DNA of 64,000 nt from Cydia pomonella. Its lineage: Eukaryota > Arthropoda > Insecta > Lepidoptera > Tortricidae. Made by a program: the position numbers and the translations under genes. The notes beneath the pieces were generated by a model. It was not told the origin of the DNA. It ran no database searches and saw only the letters and a program-made list of their open reading frames with translations. The stretch lies in NCBI RefSeq assembly GCF_033807575.1, contig NC_084711.1, forward strand, positions 12,524,001 through 12,588,000, in the 5' to 3' direction. Numbering within the stretch: the stretch's first letter is position 1; each line of letters starts with the position of its first letter. Shown here one piece after another: positions 1-11,717 of the stretch.

Positions 1-298
1 TATATCAAACTTATTACTGTAAGTCTAAGTTGAATTCCATAATTACTTGAATTAGTTGCATAAACTAAACCAAACATAGAAATGTTCAAATAAATAAATA
101 GACAAGGATAGCACAACTCAAACATCTGAATTAGGCAACACTTACGCTACTGCAACGCTTAGTAGCTTCAAGATCGAGTAAGGAATGTCGAGATCCGTCG
201 CCGTTCCAAGGTGCAAGACGTGGGTTGCGTCATTACCAAACTAATATGGAGTTGAGGGTTGGGGGGTTTCGTTACTACAAGAAGTATTGTATAATAAT
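1..298. other. unassigned AT-rich sequence
   Basis: No recognisable gene or repeat boundary was found. A moderately GC-rich stretch at 190-260 shows no conserved reading frame. Confidence 0.4.
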
Positions 299-700
299 AA
301 AAAACCGGCCAAGTACGAGTCGGACTCGTGCACCGAGGGTTCCGTACAAAACTGTAGGTACATATTATTATATGACGTAACAAATAATTTACGGTTTTCG
401 CAAGTTTTCCTTTATCTGTCCTATAAGACGTTGCTTCGTACCAAATTTCAAGATTCTGAGTTCAGGAAAAGTACCCTGTAGGTTTTGATTCCCTTGCGAG
501 TGTCGAAAATTTGCGGAAATTTATGGCATAAACGGCTGTATCTTTTGATTCCGTTGGCTTAGAAGTTTGATTTTTTCACAGCTCTAAGGGACAGTAGACC
601 TGAGTATTTGATATACTTAAATTCCAGCTTGATACCTCCACGCGTTCCTGAGAAAAAGGGTCTTGACAGACAGACAGACGGACGGACTACAAAGTGATAC
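299..700 (+). repeat. GGGTTCCGTA-family dispersed repeat, copy 1
   Basis: The copy begins with the family head CCGGCCAAGTACGAGTCGG and the motif GAGGGTTCCGTAC. It continues through an AT-rich body and ends near the GACAGACAGACGGACGGAC tract at 667-686. The usual closing inverted motif TACGGAACCCT is missing. It is replaced by an AAAT microsatellite, so the copy is truncated at its 3' side. This is a common dispersed family in moth and butterfly genomes; its superfamily cannot be decided from this copy. The small frames reading through it are not host genes. Confidence 0.75.
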
Positions 701-701
701 C

Positions 702-720
702 ATAAATAAATAAATAAATA
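702..720. repeat. (AAAT)n microsatellite
   Basis: About five tandem ATAA units directly follow the truncated end of the first GGGTTCCGTA-family copy. Confidence 0.85.
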
Positions 721-1017
721 TGATAGGACATTATTACACAAATTGACTAAGTCCCACAGTAATACCGCAATGTAATTCGTGTAGCTGCCGCTGACCTGGC
801 GCTGGTTATGCACGCTTAATGCCGCGCCACGATATGATCCGACCGGACCGGTACAGGTACGTTCATTTCGTCCGTGCAATTTTATTTAAACTTAGTGTTA
901 AGTATGTTCGTCATGTCGTATCTCTTTTTGTATTAGCTTGTCTACTGTGCGTAATTTATTTAGGTTTATTTTATGTTTCTTCCCTTTTGTCTGTTACCTT
1001 CCGTGATTATTTCGCAC
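721..1017. other. unassigned, probably the 5' part of a LINE-tail repeat
   Basis: This stretch includes a GC-rich piece at 785-860. An 84-codon frame runs through 819-1073. It lies immediately upstream of a recognisable repeat 3' end and is probably part of the same insertion. No protein similarity was recognised. Confidence 0.35.
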
Positions 1018-1175
1018 TCGATGGTCTCATCGGAAGATCAGCGCTGGAAGTCGCCAGCAACATGCTGAGATGAGGCCATTTCGTGACACATTACTCTCAC
1101 TATGTTTTCTTTTATATATGTCTACTACTGTTTGTGTGTTTATGAATAAAACAAATTCTATTCTATTCTATTATT
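1018..1175 (+). repeat. LINE/SINE-like 3' end with TTCTA tail, copy 1
   Basis: The segment with CGGAAGATCAGCGCTGG, ATGCTGAGATGAGG and CCATTTCGTG ends in AATAAAACAAATTCTATTCTA and further TTCTA units. The same core (CGGAAGACCAGCGCCAGC ... ATGCTGAGTCGGGACCATTTCGTGG) recurs at about 50192-50258, so this is a dispersed family. The short tandem tail is typical of non-LTR retrotransposon 3' ends. No coding part is retained. Confidence 0.65.
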
Positions 1176-1517
1176 CCAGTAAATCGCTCAGAGCGCACTG
1201 CTAAAACATTTCCACTCTAAGCCTAATTCCATATCGGAAGCAATCACAGCGGAGATGTATCCATGACCCACCGCCACAGCGCAGAGCTCGCGTTGCCATG
1301 GTCACGGGCGATCGATTGCTCCCGGGTGCATCGGGACCTTGAGCCTGAGCCTTCAGCCTTGAGCGCGAGCAGGTTGAAGGTTAGAACCTTCACGGTTAGA
1401 GGTCTAGCCCGGGCAACGATTGCTCTAAAACTGCTGCGTATGTTTCTGAGAATCAGTGACACATTATGGATTGAAATATTAGCTTGTTATTATCATTGCT
1501 TTTTTTTATTAGATGTG
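1176..1517. other. unassigned sequence with GC-rich patch
   Basis: A GC-rich patch at 1260-1420 keeps frames open on both strands (118 and 72 codons). Their composition suggests chance, and no domain is recognised. Confidence 0.3.
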
Positions 1518-1545
1518 TTTTTTATACCACGTCGGTGGCTAATGA
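1518..1545 (+). repeat. fragment of ATACCACGTCGGTGG repeat tail
   Basis: TTTTTTATACCACGTCGGTGG matches the core of the repeats at 8342-8460 (reverse) and 24010-24095. Only the first part is present before the next repeat begins, so this is a truncated remnant. Confidence 0.5.
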
Positions 1546-1554
1546 GCTTAAAGT

Positions 1555-1968
1555 TTGCTCGCTCGAGCTTAATGATACCCGAGCAAGTGAAAGATTCCAA
1601 AATTGAACCACGAGCATAACGAGTGGTTCGAGAAGTGGAATTTGAGCGTTGCGAGGGTTTCAAAATATGAGGGTTAAACAAACTTTGCCGTCGAGTGAAA
1701 CACAAAAATTTTCACCACACCAACGCAAGGAAAATACTAACTATGAAATCGAACCACCAAAGAAATCAAACCAAATCAAATCCAAATGAACGTAGTAAAA
1801 AATTCATCATTCAAAATCATCACTTAAAAGTCGATTCTACTAGCTATCATAAGGAAACAACTCAATATTTGCATCTGATGACTTTGCCCCACATGTGGAT
1901 AAAATGCAACTTTCTTATTCGTTTTTGAACAATCAAGAGGGCCTTTACCAGTTGGTGTAGTGAAAACA
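1555..1968 (+). repeat. GAGCAAG-type dispersed repeat, copy 1
   Basis: From GATACCCGAGCAAGTGAAAG to the end it matches 6041-6455 over about 400 bp, including AGATTCCAAAATTGAACCAC, GTTAAACAAACTTTGCC, GCCCCACATGTGGATAAAA and CTTTACCAG. An inner inverted pair, TTTTCACCACACCAAC near 1709 and GTTGGTGTAGTGAAAA near 1952, frames its second half, so an element may be nested or the unit may be bipartite. A third, rearranged copy lies at 38413-38716. No coding capacity was seen. Confidence 0.75.
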
Positions 1969-3450
1969 TCTTTTTATTGTTACTTAGTGCAAAAGACCTT
2001 TTTGATGGCGATGTTGCCACTATGGGACCTAGTCCAAATATCGTTATTGATAGATATCAAAAAGTGACAAGTAACACTGCAAAAAGTTGGTTTTAATAAC
2101 GTTCAAAATCGTTTTGAGTTACAGTTTTACAAATTGCGTTTGTAATATAATATAAAAATATTTTTTTTTGTGAAATTGACCTAAACTCATACAAATTTGT
2201 TTTCCTTCTTTTGGCCTCAGAAATGCGTGGTTAAAATGTCTCGGGTTCCTCGTGGGCACCTTGTATATACTTAGGTAGATTTTTTTTAAGGTGTCAGAAT
2301 GTTGCTTAAAATTACTTTTTGCAATTCGGACAATTTGAAAAATTCTAACAATACAAACACGAGTTGTGGGTATAATTAGCACATGATACACGTAATGATA
2401 CGGTAAGCGGTTACCATGATTTCCCATGGACTCTTGCAATTTCAGAGGTGCTCGTTTTTGATCCCATATGAACCATAATATAGTACACTCATTATTTTAA
2501 TTTTTAAGTACTTAATTACTCGGTAAATTCGAAGGAGGATATAGAACTTGTTTTATTTATTTTCCCGCTAGAAGTTCAAATCTTATTTATAAGAGATAAG
2601 TTCCATTAGTTGCTAGGCATACCAAACTACTACTTACTTTTTCTAACGAGTACAAATTAAAATAAAATAGAACCATTAAAATCATGACTTCATTTGTTTT
2701 TTTCCATAAGCCACCGCGCAATTTAGCAATGGCTCACAAGTTCTCATCATTGTTTGTTCGATGCGTGTCAATGGCCGCGAGTGTAAAAATAAAGGCCACT
2801 AAATATGGTGGCAGTCGGAGGGAGCTAGCCCACGCTTCGGCCTCGCATGTGAGCACCCCAGACTCAGACTTCGCAACTTGTCATACTAGGACATTATAGA
2901 CTAGTACCTAGTACTCTACAACGAGCATATCTATCAACTTATCAAAATTCAGGAGGCTGATTCTGATTAAACAATTTTGTTATGATACGATCAGAATAGT
3001 CGTAAAGCTTGCTCGACGTTTCTGCGGGGTCGAGTAAGTTCGGAGGTAAGCGCTTAGTAGGCTGCTCGAGGTAAAATTGCTTTGCAAGTAGGTACATTCT
3101 TCTTGAGGACGTATATTTAGGTTGGTAACCAACACAATAAACTTTGAGAGTGAGAAACCTATTAAAGATAAAAAAAAAATCCACATTTTAATTTCAGGGG
3201 GTTTGACCTCGATATAATTATAAAGGTTTCGATATGCCGTGGTTCAGCCAGCACGGGCTTTAAAAGTCATAGTCACGAGTACAAGTGTCAAAGATTTTGT
3301 CAGAAAAAAATTGGGTATCAATTTACGAAGTACGAAGCATAACTATAATTCATAGGTAACATATAAATAACGATCATTCCTACAATAAAGACATGTCCGA
3401 GACATACTTACATGTAAATTTTACAAGAATCTTCACGTGAATCGAATACA
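1969..3450. other. unassigned AT-rich sequence
   Basis: About 1.5 kb contains only short unrelated open frames (up to 106 codons). A slightly GC-rich segment lies at 2760-2880. No TIR, tail or recognised domain was found. Confidence 0.4.
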
Positions 3451-3691
3451 TATAATATTGTAGAAACCAAGAGGGATAACAATTTTGTAAATTTATTCGA
3501 TAGCGTGACGTGACGTTCGCGTTTGCGTTAAGTCTCATTTTATATGGGATTTTGAGTTTACAAAATGTCCCGCTTGGCACGCTGTTTCTAAATCTCATAA
3601 AAAATGAGACTTAACGCAAACGCGTGCGTCACGTCACGCTATCGAATAAATTTACAAAATTGTTATCCCTCTTGGTTTCTATAATATTATA
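3451..3691. mobile_element. palindromic MITE, family P1 copy 1
   Basis: Nearly perfect inverted arms of about 95 bp begin TATAATATTGTAGAAACCAA and end TTGGTTTCTATAATATTATA. Inner arm motifs are CGTGACG and GCGTTAAGTCTCATTTT, facing AAAATGAGACTTAACGC. The loop of about 57 bp carries AAATGTCCCGCTTGGC. The inner arm and the loop recur at 33074-33268 (GCGTTAAGTCTCATTTTG, AACGTCCCGCTTGGCGCG), while the outer arms differ. A conserved loop in a second location indicates a mobile fold-back family. It has no coding capacity. Confidence 0.8.
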
Positions 3692-5341
3692 CAGTACAGG
3701 GCCTAGAAATGTTTTTATTTACTTTCGGGCCGTGATTTTACAACGCCCTAAGGCGTACTTTTAAATTATTTTAAATGGTTACATTAGGTAAGCATCTACG
3801 AGTATTAATTGTTATTCCATTCTTACTTAAAAGTAAACTATGTTACAAAACAGGAAATGTATCCAAATAATTAATCATAATGTGATATGGATGTACTGTA
3901 AATGTTTACGTTGTAACATTTATTGTTATATTTATTTTAAATTAAATAAATGCATAAGCATAATTGTTATAAGATAGCATTCGCAGCATTTTCAGCCATA
4001 AAATCTAGATTTTATATATGAATGCTTAATTAAGTAGAGTATGGTGGAGTATATAGGTAATTAAAAGTGTAATAACTTATCTTAACGAATGATTTATCAC
4101 TGGACATTTAAAATAACAGTAATTGCGAGAAAATTAACTAAAATTAAAACTTTAGTGCATATACTTAATATTGTAGGTAGGTTAATGAGTGTATATTTAA
4201 ATGTGCGCTTGTAGAAATACATTACTAGCGATCTCAGTATGTCAGATTTAAAATGGACAACCGGCTAAGTGCCTGCATATAGTTTGTAAATTATACAATG
4301 TTGAAGCGAAACCGCATTGCAAAAAGAGCGTGTGTTCACTTAATTGTGTCTTGACTCTAGAGCTTCACGCTTCCATGAAACCTGATTTACATTGTCCGAC
4401 CTTGACCGAAGAACCTTTAGACGTCAGCGACTCGTGCAATGAATTAAATCACGTAGCCACCAAAACTCACTCCGAGTTGACGGCACTCGTTTTATTATGC
4501 ACGCGGCCATAAGCAGAGTGATTTGCAAACAATGCACGCCCAACCAAGTCCTTTTCACAGTGCGATAGTTCTAGGACCAGTAAAGGGTTGTGTGGTAAAC
4601 GAACCTTCGTCACCAGGAGTGCAGAGCGCACAAGGTGGTCGTCGTTCAGACGCCCTTGTCGCGTCACGACGCTGCAGCGCGGTCGGGTCAATGCACAGAA
4701 TACCAACCCACACAGACATAATGTGGGAATGCAACGCTCATTTTATATTGACTTAGTTTAGTTTTCTTGTAATAGAAAAATAAGAGTCGCTGCTATAGTG
4801 AACGAACAAACATTGAGAGATATTAGATTCGTTTTGTATCTATTTTAACACAGTTAATTCATTATATTAGGTAGGTTTGTGAATTAATTAAACTATTGTA
4901 TAAATATTGTTTTACACGTGTACCTAAACTACTCTTGCTTGAGTGTGTCGCATGTTTTCAATTTAACATCGAGATGTAATTAAACTGTAATTCAACTCCA
5001 AAGAACAACCCCACAAGTTTAGTATGATAAGCATTTTGTTAGTGGTTTGGGCACTTTTTATTTTAAAACCAACTGACATGACTTTCCAAACGTCAAGGTC
5101 TTGCAAACGGCAGGTCGTCGTCCCAAGAGGTCAAATGAAAGAGACCCGTTTAATAATTTCACAGGGTACCCGCTTGGATGTACATATACATGTACTGCAC
5201 GTGTATGTACAAATAAAAGAAACAAAAAATATACATACTTTGATATTGTTTTGATTTCTTTCGGAGGACAATCACAAACTAGATAAACATAAACTTTGTA
5301 GAAACAAATCTTTTTCACGACAATTCACGACGATTTTAGAA
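3692..5341. other. unassigned AT-rich sequence
   Basis: Mostly low-GC DNA. A more GC-balanced block at 4320-4740 has frames of up to 79 codons on both strands, none recognised. No repeats with second copies were noticed. Confidence 0.35.
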
Positions 5342-5790
5342 TTAAAAAAAGCGGCGAAGTGCGAGTCGGACTCGCCCATGAAGGGTTCCGTACCTTTTAT
5401 GACGTATTAAAAAAAACTACTTACTAGATCTCGTGTATATCATATATTTTTCTTTAGATTTTTCATTCTGTTATTTTAGAAGTTAAGAAGGGGGAGGGGG
5501 GGACACACACATTTTACCACTTTGGAAGTGTCTCTCGCGCAAACTATTCAGTTTAGAAAAAAATGATATTAGAAACCTCAATATCATTTTAAAGACCTAC
5601 CCATAGATACCCCACACGTATGGGTTTGATGAAAAAAGATTTTTTGAGTTTCAGTTCTAAGTATGGGAAACCCCCAAAATTTTTTTTTCTATTTTTGTGT
5701 AAAAATCTTAATGCGGTTCATAGAATACATCGTTCATACACATACATACATCACACATACATCACGTTCGGTTTTATAATCTTGAAATAA
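5342..5790 (+). repeat. GGGTTCCGTA-family dispersed repeat, copy 2
   Basis: It begins GCGGCGAAGTGCGAGTCGG and GAAGGGTTCCGTACC. It belongs to the same subfamily as the inverted copy at 11718-12222: both have TAGAAGTTAAGAAGGGGG-like C/G tracts, CCCACACGTATGGGTTTGATG, and GTTCTAAGTATGGG followed by a C/T-rich run. The 3' portion with the GACAGACGG and TACGGAACCCT motifs is absent, so this copy is truncated. Confidence 0.75.
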
Positions 5791-6040
5791 AAATCAATCA
5801 ATCTAGTCTTCGTTAGTGTTCGTTTACATCCATTTTTTTTTAAATGTTCAAAATGGGGGAAATTGGCATAAATGACTTAAGTGCCATTATTTTTGTTTTT
5901 AAAATTTTTAAGCTTAATAATCTTATCGCGAGGTCTACAGCTCACTGAGCCACTAGTTAAAAAACAAACACAACGACTTAAAAAAACACAAATAAAAATA
6001 AAAATACAATAGTTATTTGTTTTACAAGGGGGCAAGGTTG
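5791..6040. other. unassigned AT-rich sequence
   Basis: A/T-rich DNA between two dispersed repeats. Nothing further was seen. Confidence 0.4.
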
Positions 6041-6455
6041 GTGTTTAACCGCTCGTGCTAATATTGATACCCGAGCAAGCGAAAGATTCCAAAATTGAAC
6101 CACGAGCGTAGTGAGTGGTTCGAGAAGTGGAATCTTGAGCGTTGCAAGGGTTTCAAGGCACGAGGGTTAAACAAACTTTGCCTCCGAGTGAAACACAATA
6201 TTTTTCACCACACAAACGCGAGGAAAATACTAACTATGAAATACCAAAAAAAACAAACCACATTAAATCCAAATGAACTTAATTAAACATTTATCATCCA
6301 AAATCATCCATTAAAAGCCAATCCTACCAGCTAACATAAGGAAACGACTTAAAATTTGTATCTGATTACTTTGCCCCACATGTGGATAAAACGCAAATTT
6401 CTCATTAGTTTTTGAACAATCAAGAGTGCCTTTACCAGTAGGTGTGGTGAAAAAT
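6041..6455 (+). repeat. GAGCAAG-type dispersed repeat, copy 2
   Basis: It starts GTTTAACCGCTCGTGC and GATACCCGAGCAAGCGAAAG and runs colinearly with the copy at 1555-1968 to GTAGGTGTGGTGAAAA. Its left end is better preserved than that of copy 1. The same end appears inverted at the right side of the 38.4-kb copy, which suggests the family end is a TIR of about 70 bp. Confidence 0.75.
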
Positions 6456-8264
6456 AATTTAATTTGTTCCCCAAGTAACTAATGCAGTACTTGATTGGCT
6501 TAATCCTCAAAGTACCTTCGAATAAGTCTAGTCTATGGGATGGACCTACGATATCAAAGATATCCTTGACAGAGGACTATCAATACACAACGCCACTGTT
6601 CACCACTAACAAGCTAAATCAAATACGAGCTCAGACACATTCAACCAATGGTAAATGCGTAACTACAAACACGTGCAATTTCAACGTCAGAAACGCATTA
6701 GCAACATGCACAGAATGCAGCCATCCCTCTTACACTCACTATTCACCGATATGTCTCTCGAAGTGCATGTGATTGCAGCGCGTCAATTTCTTGGCACATT
6801 CAATCTCTTCGACGGTTCAGTTGCCCTGGTAGTTCTAAAGTGAAACTAACAGTTCATGATTACTGTTGGATCAAACACGTCACTCAGCTGCAAATTACCC
6901 TGAGCATTTTTTTAAATAACTTGAGGTTTTTTTCGCTGCAGTTACTAATTATATTAATTTGTAATTATAAAATAAATCGACTTACAATTAAGTGATATCT
7001 TTAACTTTTTATTTAAATATCAGTCATTACCATTTTCATCGAAATTATAAAAATTTTAAAAAACTCTTCGTGCGTCAGGTACAGTCTCTATTATAAAAGT
7101 GATTTGAACAAAGTTAAATCGTAATCCGTTATTATTATTTTTTTCTTGTATCTATGTAGTGCAACTAAGTAGCTACGCTGTTAATTGTATTTACAGTTAA
7201 CGAATTTTTATACAAATGATATTTATATGAAGATAATGTTTTAGTAAACATGGCTGGCGCCGCATATCGGGGTGGCTCCGTGCACGCGCGCCGCTCGTTT
7301 GAAATGCAGTTCACTTCAGTGCAACTGAATACTAGGGCATCATAACACTTAAGAGCATTGTATGCACTTTTACTATATACACCTTATATACACATATAGT
7401 TAGGCATTGATACATTCTGCCTGAGGAAAAGCGATATGAGTGCTGTATATTTATTACGACAAACAGAGAATCGTGCTTCAGATATAAATAGTAGCCGATT
7501 CGAACTTTAAGTTACGTCAAAAATTGACTAAGGATACGATATGAACTGGACTTGTCAGTCAGTTAGATATTTAACACACAATATAAAATAAATTAAAAAC
7601 TGACCCTAAGTAACCAAAATGAAACAAAAGTACATATCATATTCAAATTCTACTACAATAAATAACAATTCAAATTCTACTTCTGAAATAAGTACTTAAT
7701 TTGCGATGTTTGGCCAATTAACTGAACTATTATATTTATACAATAAGTATCATATAATTGTTAATATCTATTGCATACTTTAAGCAACATGTATAACTTA
7801 TGCTTGTATTTTTTAGTATTCGCTCCTCGATATTATATAATAAAATGTAATATTTACTGCAGTTATTTTGTATTACATACTTACATTCGCCGACGTATCG
7901 TTAGTCAATCATTTTCAATTAGCATAAAAAGTATATAGGTAGGTTATTTTTGTTAGCGCATAATTGTTATGAGAAAGGACTACTGCTCCCGATTGTTAGC
8001 AGATAAACTAACTGATCAATTTGATCGAGTCATAACATTCACTTGTAAAAATATTTTTCTTTACTCCCATTGATCCATATAGCATAATGGTGATTGAGAT
8101 GAGTTTTATTTGAGAAAGCGTGAGAGTTACACTGCCCAATTAAATAAACAACAGTATTGAAATGTGTAGTAGCAATCTTACGAATTTGTAAATAACAATG
8201 TAAGTTAAGAATATACATTTTTAATTTATTGTAAAATCAATGACAGGTAAAGTTTAGACCACCC
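6456..8264. other. unassigned AT-rich sequence
   Basis: About 1.8 kb of low-GC DNA. A short GC-rich spot at 7250-7300 (GGCTGGCGCCGCATATCGG) is not part of any repeat seen here. Open frames reach 96 codons and resemble nothing known. Confidence 0.35.
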
Positions 8265-8460
8265 GGAGGAGTACTGTTAGCAGAGATATGTGGATTCCAT
8301 ATCCCGGGTGTATGGACGGATGAAGAAAACTTTAGAAATCTGGGTTTTGGGTCGGCAACGTGCATGTAACACCTCTGGAGTAGCAGGCGTTCCTAGGCCA
8401 CGGTGACTGCTACCTATCAGGCTGGCCATATGCTTGTTTGCCACCGACGTGGTATAAAAA
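8265..8460 (-). repeat. ATACCACGTCGGTGG repeat tail, inverted copy
   Basis: On the minus strand it reads TTTTATACCACGTCGGTGG, GCAAACAAGCATATGG, a CTGATAGGTAGCAGTCACCG-type segment and an ACACCTCCAGAGGTG-like hinge. The best-matching part is 8342-8460. The related plus-strand copy is at 24010-24095. The family is recognisable as a lepidopteran retroelement 3' region, and the present copy has no coding sequence. Confidence 0.65.
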
Positions 8461-9139
8461 AGGATTTAATGCGCCAATGCCAATTTTTGGGATTATTATA
8501 CCAACCGACTCCGCACTTCTTAATAAAGCAGGAGCCGGATAAAACACAGATGCGAAACACAGAGAGAAAACGATTTCAAAAAGTTTTCGATGGTAATGTA
8601 CGTTTGTGACTTTGAAAAGGACATTCATTTTCCATTTTTTTCCTTAACGTTTATGTTTGTTGAACATGACAATTATTTAATTTTCTCAACTACCACCTCC
8701 GACTAACTTAACAGTATAACTATGGCTGTAACCCTTAAATTACTTTCATAATTTGCAATACAACAAGCGCTCTCCCTTTTAGTTTCCACGCGAGGAGATT
8801 ACGCGGCGCGGGCGCGGTGATCTCAGATGTAATAGGCGTTGATTTCTAAGCGAAGGTGAGGTGCACGCGCATTGCGCGCAGTTCAAGTTTAGCTGCGCTT
8901 GCCAATGTAAGGTCTACTACACACTGCATCGCATAAATTCTTTAGCACATAATTATTTATTAATTACAAGTTTATTCACTGCAATTAGGCTTATATAATC
9001 AGAATAATATGGATGTCCGTTCCTTCTGATATTCTTAAGGTTTAACATGTACATAAATACGGCTACGACGGGAGTTTTATACCTATTAAGCAGAGCATTT
9101 CCTATCACACCTTGCACCTCCCGTCATTTATTGGTATAA
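8461..9139. other. unassigned sequence with GC-rich patch
   Basis: A CpG-rich patch at 8786-8890 (TTACGCGGCGCGGGCGCGG, GCGCATTGCGCGCAG) is flanked by AT-rich DNA. It could be regulatory, but no motif can be assigned. Confidence 0.3.
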
Positions 9140-9320
9140 AGGCCAACTTAAATTGCTTTTTTCTCGCGCATCTCTAAGAGCATCATCTAACGCACGTCTA
9201 GCTCTCATCAATGCACTACGTGTAGACTTGCCCTATGCCAGGGATCGTTGGACTTCTAACGCCCTGCGCCGGGGCAACGAACGCGCGCAGCTGCCCGGGA
9301 AATAGATCCCGTCCCGACTA
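9140..9320 (-). pseudogene. possible retroelement coding remnant (weak)
   Basis: One minus-strand frame reads a basic, alanine/arginine-rich helix-like segment: SALMRARRALDDALRDA followed by REKSN. A stop precedes it, and another basic stretch, LPRRRALEVQRSLA, lies further upstream in the same frame. Alternating A, R, D and L of this kind occurs between the endonuclease and reverse transcriptase of some LINEs, and in many other coiled segments. I cannot assign a family. It may equally be a chance frame in a GC-rich patch. A ten-base word in it, GGGCAACGAA at 9271, recurs in two other GC patches (42911, 48751). Confidence 0.2.
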
Positions 9321-10496
9321 TTTCAGAGCACGCTTAGATACTGCCCCTGCATTGCTTTGTGCATTTCACAAATACCTGTAATGTGAGAGACCTAAGAATG
9401 GCTGGATTGGATAAAGAAGCCAAAAAGGAGTAAAAAATAAGGACAACTTATTAATTGGATCCGCAAAATATACATAGACGTTACGATTTTTTGTTTCTCT
9501 AATTTGTAAATATATGTAAACAATTAATGACTTGGAAATAATAAATTAATAAATAAATAAATTAATTTATGTTTTAAATAACCGTGAGATTATAGGTTTG
9601 GTTCAGAACCATCATGAAAGTAAATTGTTTCGAACGATATCCTTAATAGAAACAAATACTTATATTTGTTTTAAGCTTTTATTTGCAATACATACTTAAA
9701 ATATGAAATATTTTTACTACAAAATAACTCGATCGCAATTTTTATTAACTACTTTAAATCTCGGGAATACAGAGAGGAATGTGTGGATAGTACAATAGAA
9801 AAGCTATTGGCTCGGATGCGCTTTGTCGGCCCACTTAGTCGCGAAGTTCATCGGGGCATTGCACTTTCTATGCGCGCGCCGTGCCGATGCAGCGCCGAGA
9901 AAGTGATTCACATCCACACTAACCACTAAATGCTATCGGCAATCGGTTAATGTTATGAATTATTACGTGTTGTTTACTGCATGAACAGAAAGAGCATTTT
10001 TTTTTAAATTAAACTGTTGGGTCGAATGATAGTCAATAATTATGACAGCTTATCTCTATATGGAGTAGCTGTCAAGTTAAATGTTTGTAGACATTTTTGG
10101 AAGTTTAGCAAATTTATTTATTTAGAAATGTATCATTTTAGTAACAAAAATAAGGTAAAAACATATTTTTTTGAGTTAAGCCCAATCAAAAAAGACTTGA
10201 CGGAACTGTAATATTAGGGACCATTCGACGCGAGAGGTATGTACTTACAATAATACACATGAACGTGTATTTTTTATTATAATTATATGAATACTTTTTA
10301 TACCTTTCAAATGAAAATGAAACACTTAAAATAATGATTTAGTGTAAAACGGCATAGTTAACATTTAATAACATTATAATAATTGTTACTGTTGGCATTC
10401 AAAGTAAATGGGCATCCATAACAATATAATTTCTGAAGTAAAATGCATTTCTAGTCGTATTTAACACATTTGTACGTTTATTTTCAACTATAATTA
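9321..10496. other. unassigned sequence
   Basis: Low-GC DNA with an ATAAATTAATAAATAAATAA simple tract near 9540. A GC-rich patch lies at 9815-9905 (ATGCGCGCGCCGTGCCGATG). No gene recognised. Confidence 0.35.
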
Positions 10497-10545
10497 GAGT
10501 TAGTTTCAAATATAATTCTCTGCTAATTATATTTGAAACTAACTC
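10497..10545. repeat. perfect 21-bp inverted repeat (hairpin)
   Basis: Arms 10497-10517 (GAGTTAGTTTCAAATATAAT plus T) and 10525-10545 are exact reverse complements separated by a 7-base loop, CTCTGCT. No second copy was seen in the window. It could be a fold-back remnant or a hairpin RNA source. Confidence 0.85.
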
Positions 10546-10585
10546 ACGTTTATGTCACTATATAAAAACGAGTTAAACAAGACAG

Positions 10586-10955
10586 ACTAATAAAAAAAAT
10601 CGGCCAAGGGCATGTCAGGCCATACTCAGTATAGGGTTCCGTAGTTAGTACTATGTCAGAATAGGCTAAACGGGGGCTATTAGTTAGAAAAATAATGTTT
10701 GTGTCACATTTTTTTTTACGAAAATATCCACTTTATCAAAAATTGGTTGTTAGATACTCTTATTATTTTTAAAAGTTAAAGCGAAAAAATTTTTGTTCGG
10801 GAGGTGCTCTAAAAACATTATTTCTGTAGTTTTATTTTTCATGATTTATGCCAAAATACAGCTTTCTAGCACTAACGATCGCGGAGCAAAGCCGCGGACA
10901 GACGGACGGACATGGCGAAACTATAAGGGTTCCTAGTTGACTACGGAACCCTAAA
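10586..10955 (+). repeat. GGGTTCCGTA-family dispersed repeat, copy 3
   Basis: The head is TCGGCCAAGGGCATGTCAGG and ATAGGGTTCCGTAG. The tail is CTTTCTAGCACTAACGATC, GGACAGACGGACGGACATGG, CGAAACTATAAGGGTTCC and GACTACGGAACCCTAAAA. Both ends are present, so the copy is full-length or internally deleted. It belongs to the same subfamily as 55443-56142 and the inverted 51640-52030 copy, which share the CTAGCACTAACG and CATGGCGAAACTATAAGGG tail. Confidence 0.85.
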
Positions 10956-11272
10956 ATTATGTCTGCCCCGTATACAAAAGAACACGTAGTCATATCGCTA
11001 ACAAAACTAAATAAAAAATGTATTTAATTTTAACGACGCTATCGATTGTGTCGTAAATCCTTCTTCACTTTAAACAACTTAAAAATCCATTAATTAGATC
11101 GATTTGATGAATCTGTATAGAAAAACTCAACTTTATGTACGTCTCTATTTAAATCCAGCAAGCAACACAACGATTCAGGGTTTTGAGATTTAATAAGAAA
11201 AACCTCTATCGGTTAATTGTTACGGTACTATATTTTTACTATGTGTATTTAATCAGCGTATATGTGTCGAAG
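10956..11272. other. unassigned AT-rich sequence
   Basis: Nothing recognised between two repeats. Confidence 0.4.
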
Positions 11273-11383
11273 TTTAGTCAAAGGTCCCATTTTGTTGCTT
11301 ACCATAAGGACGAGATTTGCTTGTATCTTTATACGAATAACCTGTTAAAGCATCATTGTGGCAAGCGGCAAAGTGGCGACACA
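11273..11383. mobile_element. short TGTGTCG-ended MITE, copy 1
   Basis: The element starts TGTGTCGAAGTTTAGTCAAAG and ends GCGACACA, giving 7-bp TIRs (TGTGTCG/CGACACA) flanked by TA. The inner segment CATAAGGACGAGATTTGC ... CCTGTTAAAGCATC, about 50 bp, is identical in the second copy at 32849-32978. A conserved interior with the same short TIRs at two loci supports mobility. It is non-coding. A 79-codon frame overlapping it is a shadow. Confidence 0.75.
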
Positions 11384-11717
11384 TATGTAATAGAGATTTA
11401 TTTATGTAGAGATTTGTTGTAAAATGCATAATTTCAAAAATATAACAATCTTTTTCTTGGAAGTGTTTTAAAATGTAGTTACTTTAAGATGTTTTTAATA
11501 ACTTCAAACCAAAGTAGCATAAAAGTAAAATGATGCTGCGGAAATATCACTGACATAAATATTATACTAAGAAAAAGTCACCAAATTAATTTTCATGAAC
11601 AATGTTTGCTATATTTCTCGCCTGAAACACAGGGAATCCTAGTTCAGATCCTAGGGTGTAAACTATCACCACTTTTAAGTGTTTATTTTATATGAATGTA
11701 ACCATGGAATACGCGTT
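11384..11717. other. unassigned AT-rich sequence
   Basis: No recognised element or gene. Confidence 0.4.

Noticed and set aside
667..686. GACAGACAGACGGACGGAC as an independent microsatellite
   Set aside because: The same tract recurs at a fixed place in most GGGTTCCGTA-family copies, so it is an internal feature of that repeat.
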